DNA of 64,000 nt, taken from the NCBI RefSeq assembly GCF_009707705.1, contig NZ_WLYX01000001.1, positions 2,666,001 through 2,730,000 on the forward strand, given 5' to 3'. The notes beneath the pieces are model-generated. The model ran no database searches. It was given only the letters and a program-made list of their open reading frames with translations, and was not told the origin of the DNA. Source of the stretch: Paludibacterium denitrificans. Lineage in GTDB: Bacteria > Pseudomonadota > Gammaproteobacteria > Burkholderiales > Chromobacteriaceae. Shown piece after piece: positions 56,986-64,000 of this stretch (position 1 is its first letter; each line of letters starts with the position of its first letter). Position numbers and translations under genes: made by a program.

Positions 56986-57142
56986 TTTGCGGGGCGATGA
57001 TCTTGATGCGGTGGGAATACTTGATTTGACATCATTGTCATAGCCCACGGCAACATTTCTTCGGGCTGGTGTTGCATACACACGTTTGTTATGCGTGCAA
57101 ATGGCGGGAGGTCAGGTTGGAGTGATTCCTCCCCGAGTCAGA

Positions 57143-57170
57143 CCAATGCGGCAGTATCGTGCCGCATTGG
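57143..57170. terminator. Hairpin downstream of the TetR gene
   Basis: CCAATGCGGCA - GTATCG - TGCCGCATTGG, perfect stem, no T run. It lies between the TetR gene stop and the GGDEF gene. Confidence 0.55.
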
Positions 57171-57190
57171 CCTGAGGTGATGCGGGGTGT

Positions 57191-57834
57191 TTAACTGGCG
57201 TAGCGCTCGCGTAGTGCCTGAAACGATGCCATGAATTCCGGTTGTACATATGGCTTGAGGATGGCCAGAATCTGGTGAATGCCGCGACGGCTGGATGCCT
57301 CGGTAATCGGCGCTTTGGGATGGGCCGTTTGCTCGAAGGCAAACCAGAACTTCACGACCAGCCAGATGTTGACGCTGACCGCTTCAATGTCTTCATCATC
57401 CATCTTGAGCAGGCCAAGGCGGATGAATTCGCGGAAGTGGCCATGCAGCAATTCGCGTAAGTCGCTGTTTACGAACTGATGGTACTCGGTTTGCAATTGC
57501 GGGCTGCGCGCCAGCAGGCCGGCAGATCGTAGAACAGGAAGCGGAATTTCCACATGGCCAGAAACGCGGTATCCAGATAGCTCACCAGATCCACAACCGT
57601 TACCGCCGGGTTTTCCGGGATAGCCGGGCGCTGGATGATGAAATCGCGGTATTGCAGAAAAATCTGGTAGACGATCTCTTCCTTGTTGCGGAAGTGGTAA
57701 TACAGGTTGCCGGGGCTGATGCCAAGGTGAGCGGCGATGTGGTTGGTGGTGATGCTGCGTTCGCCCTGTTCATTGAACAGCTTCAGGCTTTCCTGAATGA
57801 TGCGGTCGTAGGTCTTGATGCGGGGTTTATTCAT
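57191..57834 (-). CDS. TetR/AcrR-family transcriptional regulator
   Basis: About 214 residues. MNKPRIKTYDRIIQESLKLF, helix-turn-helix ITTNHIAAHLGISPGNLYYH followed by FRNKEEIVYQIFLQYR. The ligand domain continues with AFLAMWKFRFLFYDL. One CTGG break near 57527 (GATCTGCCGGC for GATCTGGCCGGC) joins LAGLLARSPQLQTEYHQFVN to the C-terminus EFMASFQALRERYAS. Divergent neighbours none; target unknown. Confidence 0.85.
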
Positions 57835-57905
57835 TATGCGCCGACGGAGCCAAACTGAAGGATGGTAGCGAGTATGCCATGTTTGGAGTTGGTGCTCTAA
57901 AATTA

Positions 57906-58757
57906 TTATGCTGGGTTGTTAGTTTCTGGAAAGCAGGCATCCATGAATTGGTGCAGGATGGCTTGTTCAATGCGCTGGCGCTCCTTGGCTGGGATAGCTA
58001 CGCGCAAGATCAGCTGATAGCGTTTGTCGTCTACTGGTTGCACGGCAATTCTGGGCTCGACCGAAGGAATATCCAGTAAATGACGGGCGGCCATGCGTTC
58101 CATGTGCTGGCGGGCATCTTCCACATGCGGCAGGCAGGCCTGATCCGCCGCTGCTTTGAGTAGCCGTTCGGCACGGGCAGGTGGAATGGCGTAAGCCATG
58201 GGCACGGTGATGATGTGGATCACGTAGTGGCCCATGTAATTTTCCTTGATCACCGGATTGGCCAGCAGCAGGCTGTTGGGGAAGGCAATGGCGCGGCCGG
58301 TAATCTGGTGCGAATCATGGCGCGGGCCGATTTCCATGATGGTGGTGGACAGCAAATTGATATCCACCACGCGGCCGCGGTAATGTGACACCTCAATATG
58401 ATCGCCCAGATCGTAGCAATTGCTGACGCTGCGCAGGAGCGAACCGCCCGCGCACATGATCAATTCCTTGGTGGCCACGACCAGTGCGGCAGCGAGCGCC
58501 ACCATGGAGACGGCGATGGCCTCCAGCTGGCTGGCCCAGATGACGATCAGGCCAACCATCCCCAGCAGAAACAAGCCATTACGCAGGCCAACCGTCCAGC
58601 GGCGTCGTACCTCCAACGCTACGTTAGGGTTGGCCGAAATGGTGCGCAGGATGCTGGTGCGCACAAAGACCAACAGCACCAGCCAGATGGCCGAACGGAT
58701 CAGATCACCGATGTTGGCGTGCTGCCACAGTCCGGGCCAGTCGGGCAATGTGCTCAT
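57906..58757 (-). CDS. MscS-family mechanosensitive channel
   Basis: 283 residues, intact. ATG 58757 overlaps the prfC stop (TGATG), so it is the second gene of that transcript. Membrane helices: LIRSAIWLVLLVFVRTSIL, NGLFLLGMVGLIVIWASQLE and the pore helix VSMVALAAALVVATKELIMC. The beta domain is recognisable (GDHIEVSHYRGRVVDINLLS, GRAIAFPNSLLLANPVIKEN). The C-terminal domain ends MDACFPETNNPA. An exact 12-mer repeat lies at 58628-58639. Confidence 0.88.
   Translation of the reverse strand: MSTLPDWPGLWQHANIGDLIRSAIWLVLLVFVRTSILRTISANPNVALEVRRRWTVGLRNGLFLLGMVGLIVIWASQLEAIAVSMVALAAALVVATKELIMCAGGSLLRSVSNCYDLGDHIEVSHYRGRVVDINLLSTTIMEIGPRHDSHQITGRAIAFPNSLLLANPVIKENYMGHYVIHIITVPMAYAIPPARAERLLKAAADQACLPHVEDARQHMERMAARHLLDIPSVEPRIAVQPVDDKRYQLILRVAIPAKERQRIEQAILHQFMDACFPETNNPA
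58628..58639 (+). repeat. 12-mer repeat GGTTGGCCGAAA, inside the MscS gene
   Basis: Exact copy, read on the coding strand as ISANPNVA. Confidence 0.8.
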
Positions 58758-60372
58758 CAGTCGTTGAGTTTCACCGCGTGTTCGCGGGTTTCGTGGAAGA
58801 CAATATCCGGCCAGCGTTCTTGCGTCAGCTGCAGGTTGACGCGGCTGCTGGCCATGTAGGCCAGATTGCCGCTTAGGCATCCACGGCGATGTTGTTGATC
58901 AGCGCTTTCTGGAATTCTTCCAGTTTTTTGCGGTCTTCGCAGGTAAACCAGCGGGCCGACCAGATGCTGGCCGATTCGAACACGGCTTCAACGCCGTATT
59001 CTGCCGCCAGGGCGCGAGGCCACCACTTCAAACTGCAGCACGCCAACCGCACCCAGAATCAGATCGCTGCCATTGTTGGGTTTGAAAACCTGTACCGCGC
59101 CTTCCTCGCCCAGCTGCTGCAAGCCTTTTGCAGCTGCTTCATTTTGAGCGGGTTCTTGATGCGTACCGAACGGAACATTTCCGGTGCGAAGAACGGAATG
59201 CCGGTAAAGGCCAGTACTTCACCCTCCGAGAAGCTGTCACCGATCTGGATATTGCCGTGGTTGGGAATGCCGATGATGTCGCTAAGCTAAAGGCTTCGTC
59301 CACAATTTCGCGGTCGTGCGACATGAAGGTGACCACGCTGGAGGCGGCAATTTCACGGTTCAGGCGCAGGTGTTTCATCTTCATGCCGCGCTCGAACTGG
59401 CCGGAGCACACGCGCAGGAAGGCGATGCGGTCGCGGTGTTTCGGGTCCATGTTGGCTTGAATCTTGAACACAAAGCCGGAGAATTTGCCTTCGGTCGGTT
59501 CTACCATGCGTACCGTGGCATCGCGCGGTTTCGGTGCTTACGCCCAGTTGATCAGGGCATCCAGAATCTCGCGTACGCCGAAGTTGTTGATGGCCGAACC
59601 GAAGAACACCGGCGTGAGCTCGCCTGCCGGGAATTCGTCCAGATTCCATTCGTTGGAGGCGCCCTTGACCAGTTCGATTTCCATGCGCAGCTGTTCCATT
59701 TCCAGCGGGAACAGTTCATCCAGACGCGGATTGTCGATCCCCTTGATCACTTCCACGTCGGAGATCAGTTTTTCTGTGCTTACTTCAAACAGAATCACTT
59801 CGTCACTCAGCAGGCTGTATACGCCGCGGAAGGTCTTGCCCATGCCAATGGGCCGAGGTGATCGGCGCGCAGCGGATTTCCAGAACGTTTTCCACCTCGT
59901 CCAGCAGTTCCGGGCTGTCACGGACTTCCCGGTCACACTTGTTCATGAAGGTGACGATTGGCGTGTTGCGCAGGCGGCAGACATTCAGCAGTTTGATGGT
60001 CTGTTCTTCCACGCCTTTGGCGGCGTCGATGACCATCAGCGCGCTATCCACCGCAGTGAGGACGCGGTAGGTATCTTCCGAGAAGTCCTGGTGGCCCGGG
60101 GTGTCTAGCAGGTTGACAGTGTGGTCGCGGTAATCAAACTGCATGACCGAGGAGGCCACGGAAATACCGCGTTGCTTTTCGATTTCCATCCAGTCAGAGG
60201 TGGCAAACTTGCCGCCTTTTTTGCCCTTGACGGTACCGGCCATCTGAATGGCGCCCGAAAACAGCAGCAGTTTTTCCGTCAGCGTGGTTTTACCCGCGTC
60301 AGGGTGGGAAATAATGGCAAACGTGCGGCGGTGCGCCACTTCCTCGGCAATTCGGGACAATTCGGCAGACAT
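58757..60372 (-). CDS. prfC: Peptide chain release factor 3 (PrfC)
   Basis: GTPase that recycles RF1/RF2. G1 [21 protein letters not shown]2 [19 protein letters not shown]3 [15 protein letters not shown]4 [13 protein letters not shown]; ending [20 protein letters not shown] plus LND. Six CTGG-type breaks: about 59857 (CCTCGGCCC for CCTGGCCC, in APITWPIGMGKT), 59533-59539 (GCGTAAGCACCG, an in-frame stop with no frame change), 59281-59288 (CTTAGC before [10 protein letters not shown]), about 59010 (CGCCCTGG for CGCCTGG), and 58871-58878 (GCCTAAGC before [11 protein letters not shown]); the downstream MscS ATG overlaps its stop. Confidence 0.92.
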
Positions 60373-60613
60373 GGATGCTTGAAAAGAACTGGTAAACCGC
60401 CAATTTTACAGGATAGTAAGCTGCTATAAAACAACCGAAAGCGTTCGTTTTCCGGGATTTGGCGCTTTTCTGCGGGCTTGCGGGTGGTTGGTGGGCCGGT
60501 GAGGCTGGTGAAACGCGGTCGGCAGCGGCTGACGATTTGGTTATGATAAGGCTTTTGCTCCCGCCGCAAAGATGACAATGGTGGGGCGTGGGCGCAGGCA
60601 GGAGAAGCGGATT

Positions 60614-61230
60614 ATGTTTACCGGAATTGTTCAGGGTATGGCCGAGGTCGTTGCCATTGAGGAAAAACAGTCCTTCCGTACCCATGTGCTCAAGCTGCTT
60701 AAGCGCACATGCTGGACGGGATTGAACTGGGCGCGTCGATTGCCCATAACGGTTGCTGTCTGACCGTGACGCAGGTGGATGGTGACCGTGTGTCGTTTGA
60801 TCTGATGCAGGAAACATTACAGGTGACCAACCTCGGCGAGCTCAAGCTGGGTGATAAGGTCAATGTGGAGCGCGCGGCCCGCTTTGGGGATGAAATTGGC
60901 GGCCACAGCATGTCCGGGCACATCATGTGTCTGGCTACGGTGGCAGACGTGATCCGTAGCCCGAACAACTGTACGGTGTGGTTCGAGATGCCGTCGGCCC
61001 TGATGAAATATGTATTTACCAAGGGTTATATCGGCATCGATGGCTGCAGCCTGACCATCGGTCAGGTCGAGGGTAACCGTTTTTGCGTGCACCTGATTCC
61101 GGAAACCTTGGAGCGCACCATCATCCAGTGGCGTCAGGTGGGTGACCGCATCAATATCGAGATTGATCCGCAGACACAGGCAATTGTCGATACCGTGGAG
61201 CGGGTGCTGGCCGAACGCCGCCCGGCATGA
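60614..61230 (+). CDS. ribE: Riboflavin synthase (alpha chain) RibE
   Basis: Dismutates 6,7-dimethyl-8-ribityllumazine to riboflavin. Two repeated lumazine-binding barrels: repeat 1 starts [20 protein letters not shown] with [20 protein letters not shown]; repeat 2 carries [20 protein letters not shown] and [19 protein letters not shown]. About 205 residues after repair of the GCTTAAGC at 60697-60704 ([19 protein letters not shown]). An SD-like AGGAGAAG precedes the ATG. Other name ribC. No FMN riboswitch is seen upstream. Confidence 0.94.
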
Positions 61231-61267
61231 GGCCGGGCGTCGCTTCCTCGCCGCAAATGGCGTTGCA

Positions 61268-61279
61268 GGTTGGCCGAAA
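61268..61279 (+). repeat. 12-mer repeat GGTTGGCCGAAA, between ribE and ribB
   Basis: Exact copy, intergenic, about 38 bases after the ribE stop. Confidence 0.8.
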
Positions 61280-61400
61280 ATCAGGCGTTGCTACCGCTAG
61301 CCAGGATGTATTGGCCATCAACGATGGCGAGTCTGATTATGTGGATTTGATACTGTGCTGAGTAAGACTCGGGGCGGTAAAACTATAAAGGAAAGCAGGA

Positions 61401-62506
61401 ATGGCTATTTCTCCGGTGCAGGACATTATTGCCGACATCAAGGCTTAAAGATGGTAGTGCTGGTTGATGCGGAAGATCGCGAAAATGAAGGCGATCTGGT
61501 TATGGCGGCGGATTTTGTTACGCCGGATGCCATCAATTTCATGGCCAAATACGGTCGCGGGCTGATTTGTCTGACCCTGACCGAGCAACGCTGCGAACAG
61601 CTTAATCTGCCACTGATGGTCAGCAATAACGGCACGGCTTACGCCACCAACTTTACCGTGTCGATCGAGGCGGCCGAGGGCGTGACCACCGGGATTTCGG
61701 CGGCCGACCGTGCGCGGACCGTACAAGCTGCCGTGGCACGCCATGCCAAGTTAAGCCGATCTGGTGCAGCCGGGCCATATTTTCCCGCTCAAGGCGCAGC
61801 CGGGCGGCGTGCTGGTGCGTGCCGGACATACCGAGGCAGCCTGCGATCTGGCCAATCTGGCCGGTCTGGAACCGGCGGGCGTGATCTGCGAAATCATGAA
61901 TGACGACGGCACCATGGCGCGCTTGCCGGAACTGATCGAATTTGCCAACGAGCACGGTATCAAGATTGGCACCATTGCCGATCTGATCAACTATCGCAGC
62001 CGTACCGAATCGCTGGTGGAAAAAGTCGGGCAGCGTCCGGTGGAAACACCTTTTGGCTCGTTCAACCTGCATGTTTTCCGCGATGTAACCTCCAACGCCA
62101 CTCATCTGGCGCTGGTCAAGGGCGAGCTGGTGGCCGATGAAGAAACGCTGGTGCGGGTGCACGAGCCGCTGTCGGTGATGGATATTCTTGATCCGTTGTC
62201 CGGCGATCACACCGGACCGTGCCGAATGCGCTGGAGATGATCGAAGACGAAGGGCGTGGGGTGGTGCTGCTGTTGTACCGTGCACAAAGTGGCGAGAGCC
62301 TGCTGGATCGCGCACTGGGCAAGCAGCAGAAAAAGCAGAAGTGGGACAGCAAGAGCTTCGGTATCGGTGCGCAGATGCTCAAGGCGCTGGGCGTTGGCAA
62401 GATGAAGCTGATGTCCTCGCCGGTAAGCCTGCCTTCGATGACCGGTTTTGCGCTGGAAGTGACCGGATTTTGTCTTCCGGAACACCCGCACATCGAAATC
62501 GGTTAA
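61401..62506 (+). CDS. ribB: 3,4-dihydroxy-2-butanone-4-phosphate synthase with degenerate RibA-like domain
   Basis: Makes the four-carbon unit of riboflavin from ribulose 5-phosphate. RibB domain: [20 protein letters not shown], then [40 protein letters not shown] and [20 protein letters not shown]. The C-terminal half resembles GTP cyclohydrolase II ([20 protein letters not shown]) but lacks the zinc-binding Cys cluster and the HSECLTGD core, so GCHII activity is unlikely. Breaks: 61444-61451 (GCTTAAAG in IKAGKMVVL), 61751-61757 (TTAAGCC for CTGGCC) and about 62213 (CACCGGACC for CACCTGGACC). Confidence 0.88.
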
Positions 62507-62548
62507 AATCAACGGTTTTCCGAAATACGTTTCGCAGCGAGGACACCC

Positions 62549-63018
62549 ATGCTATCCGCTATCCAACGCCCGGAACCCGATCTGACCGGCAAAGGTCTGA
62601 AAATCGGTATCGTTATGGCCCGTTTCAACGGCGCCGTTTGCCACGCGCTGCGTGATGCCTGTCTGTCCGAGCTGAAAGCGCTGGGCGTGGAACCGCAAGA
62701 CGTGCTGCTGACTACGGTGCCGGGCGCGCTGGAAGTGCCTCTGGTGTTGCAAACCATGGCCAAGAGCGGGCGTTTTGACGCGCTGGTGGCTCTGGGCGCC
62801 GTGATTCGCGGCGAAACCTATCACTTTGAACTGGTTTCCAATGAATCCGGTGCTCAGGCATTACGCGTGTCGGTCTGGATTTTGACATTCCGGTGGCCAA
62901 TGCCATTCTCACCACGGAAACCGACGAGCAGGCGGAAGTCCGTACGCTGGAAAAAGGGCGCGATGCTGCCCGTGTTGCCGTGGAAATGGTGAATCTGCAT
63001 CGTCGTCTGCGCGGTTAA
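62549..63018 (+). CDS. ribH: 6,7-dimethyl-8-ribityllumazine synthase RibH
   Basis: Condenses the RibB product with the pyrimidine precursor. [100 protein letters not shown]. About 156 residues. One break near 62849 (GCTCAGGC for GCTGGC), restoring [20 protein letters not shown]. Followed by nusB, the usual ribH-nusB pair. Confidence 0.94.
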
Positions 63019-63022
63019 GCCG

Positions 63023-63034
63023 TTTCGGCCAACC
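63023..63034 (-). repeat. 12-mer repeat GGTTGGCCGAAA, between ribH and nusB
   Basis: Exact copy four bases after the ribH stop. Confidence 0.8.
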
Positions 63035-63129
63035 TGCTGAACAAAAAGGGAAGTCAGGCTGTGGGGTGTTGATCTTGGTCGACACTTTCGCTGCTGGCTT
63101 TCATGCTCTTTACAAGGACTCGCGATTTT

Positions 63130-63576
63130 ATGAAAACTGCCCGACGCCGTGCCCGTGAATTTGCCGTACAGGGCATTTACGAATGGGAACTGAATCCGGA
63201 ACAACCGGCTTCGCTGATTGAAAAACACCTGCGTGAAAACGATTACTTTGTCAAAGCGGACGAAAACCTGTTCCGCACCATCTTGTACGGTGTACTGAAA
63301 GATGCGGCCGCGCTGACGAAACAGGTAAGCCGTTATCACGAGCGCAGTGAGGATGAAGTTAGCCCGGTAGAAAAGGCTGTACTGCTGATGGCCGCGCTGG
63401 AATTGTCGCAGCATCCGGAAACTCCGTATCCGGTTATCATCAATGAAGCCATTGAAATCACCAAAACCTTTGGCGGTACCGACGGCCACAAGTTTGTCAA
63501 CGGTGTACTGGACAAGTTGGCGGCTGACCTGCGTGCTGATGAAGTGGCCTCGCAAAAAGCTCGTCGTCAGAGCTGA
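63130..63576 (+). CDS. nusB: Transcription antitermination protein NusB
   Basis: Binds boxA with S10 for rRNA antitermination. 148 residues, intact: MKTARRRAREFAVQGIYEWE, VSPVEKAVLLMAALELSQHP, YPVIINEAIEITKTFGGTDG, KFVNGVLDKLAADLR. The rRNA operon with two boxA-like sites lies in this same window. Confidence 0.95.
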   Translation: MKTARRRAREFAVQGIYEWELNPEQPASLIEKHLRENDYFVKADENLFRTILYGVLKDAAALTKQVSRYHERSEDEVSPVEKAVLLMAALELSQHPETPYPVIINEAIEITKTFGGTDGHKFVNGVLDKLAADLRADEVASQKARRQS

Positions 63577-63600
63577 GAGCCGTGTCGCGCAAGATGATAC

Positions 63601-63625
63601 ACACCCGCTTCTGGCGGGTGTTTTT
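63601..63625 (+). terminator. Intrinsic terminator after nusB
   Basis: ACACCCGC - TTCTG - GCGGGTGT followed by TTTT. Confidence 0.85.
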
Positions 63626-63642
63626 GCATGAGGTCCGCCATC

Positions 63643-64000
63643 GTGACTGAGTTTGAGCTGATTCGGCGCTATTTCACCCGACCGGCCCGGCAGGCTGTGC
63701 TCGGCGTAGGCGATGACGCGGCGATCCTGCGGCCAACGCCGGGGCATGATCTGCATGTGTCGGTGGATATGCTGGTAGAAGGGCGTCACTTTTTTGCCGA
63801 TGTCGATCCGGTTGCGCTCGGGCACAAAACGTTGGCGGTGAATCTGTCTGATATGGCGGCCATGGGCGCGACGCCGCGCTGGGTGTTGTTGTCCATGGCG
63901 CTGCCACAACTGGACGAGCGCTGGCTGGCAGGTTTTGCCGAAGGGTTTTATCGGCTGGCTGAACGTTACGAGGTTGACTTGGTGGGGGGCGATACCACAC
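63643..64000 (+). CDS. thiL: Thiamine-monophosphate kinase ThiL (partial, cut by window end)
   Basis: Phosphorylates thiamine phosphate to thiamine diphosphate. The visible 119 residues read VTEFELIRRYFTRPARQAVL, GVGDDAAILRPTPGHDLHVS, VDMLVEGRHFFADVDPVALG, NLSDMAAMGATPRWVLLSMA and LVGGDTT, the N-terminal ATP/Mg domain. GTG 63643 has a GAGGT ribosome site; an in-frame ATG at 63628 sits in the terminator tail and is less likely. nusB-thiL is a common order. Confidence 0.93.
   Translation, partial: MTEFELIRRYFTRPARQAVLGVGDDAAILRPTPGHDLHVSVDMLVEGRHFFADVDPVALGHKTLAVNLSDMAAMGATPRWVLLSMALPQLDERWLAGFAEGFYRLAERYEVDLVGGDTT

Overview
The window is a chromosomal stretch of a betaproteobacterium, most probably of the order Neisseriales but outside Neisseriaceae (Chromobacteriaceae or Chitinibacteraceae type). 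I infer this from the 16S signature, the sigma-E/mucD/lepA/lepB/rnc/era/recO/pdxJ/acpS/nagZ gene order and the style of the encoded proteins. No phage, transposase, integrase or CRISPR array is visible. Content is housekeeping and metabolism.

Layout. 1-624: 3' part of prpB (minus). 876-12942: one long plus-strand block: rpoE, rseA, rseB, mucD, glutaredoxin-like, lepA, lepB, DUF4845, rnc, era, ABM-family protein, recO, pdxJ, acpS, nagZ, with many ATGA overlaps. 13022-16962: hrpA (minus), sharing a bidirectional terminator with nagZ. 17107-23693: sulfate uptake on the minus strand: two tandem sulfate-binding proteins, a small hydrolase-like gene, cysT, cysW, cysA and cysB. 23847-28953: chemoreceptor, pta, ackA (minus). 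29481-35762: Rieske oxygenase, secreted protein, two DMT exporters, DUF3478 protein, tex (plus). 36019-41461: complete rRNA operon (16S, tRNA-Ile, tRNA-Ala, 23S, 5S). 41650-42647 ldcA (minus); 42931-45367 cysD-cysN (plus), which complete the sulfate assimilation theme. 45433-60372: CDF transporter, rlmJ, a SWIM-like protein (plus), GntR/FCD regulator, a FIST + PAS-GGDEF-EAL pair, a small acidic protein (plus), CYTH-CHAD, CigR-like, a second diguanylate cyclase, TetR regulator, MscS channel and prfC. 60614-64000: riboflavin genes ribE, ribB, ribH, then nusB and thiL (cut by the window end).

The dominant oddity: about seventy otherwise normal genes or sites, including essential ones (lepA, lepB, rnc, prfC, pdxJ, ribE, ribH), are broken, and nearly every break sits where homology predicts the tetranucleotide CTGG (CCAG on the other strand). 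The break takes a few stereotyped forms: CCTGG read as CCGG; an extra base (CCCTGG, CCTCGG, GCTCGGC); or GCTGGC read as GCTTAAGC, GCTTAGC, GCTTAGGC or GTTAAGC. A universally conserved CCTGG in the 16S gene is altered too. I read this as a systematic motif-linked sequencing/consensus error, probably reflecting DNA modification, not as gene decay. Below, genes are annotated across these breaks and 'CTGG break' refers to this pattern.

The second oddity is a 12-mer, GGTTGGCCGAAA, found 13 times exactly plus several near copies, far above chance and both between and inside genes. It behaves like a DNA-uptake-type repeat but is unlike the Neisseriaceae uptake sequences I know.
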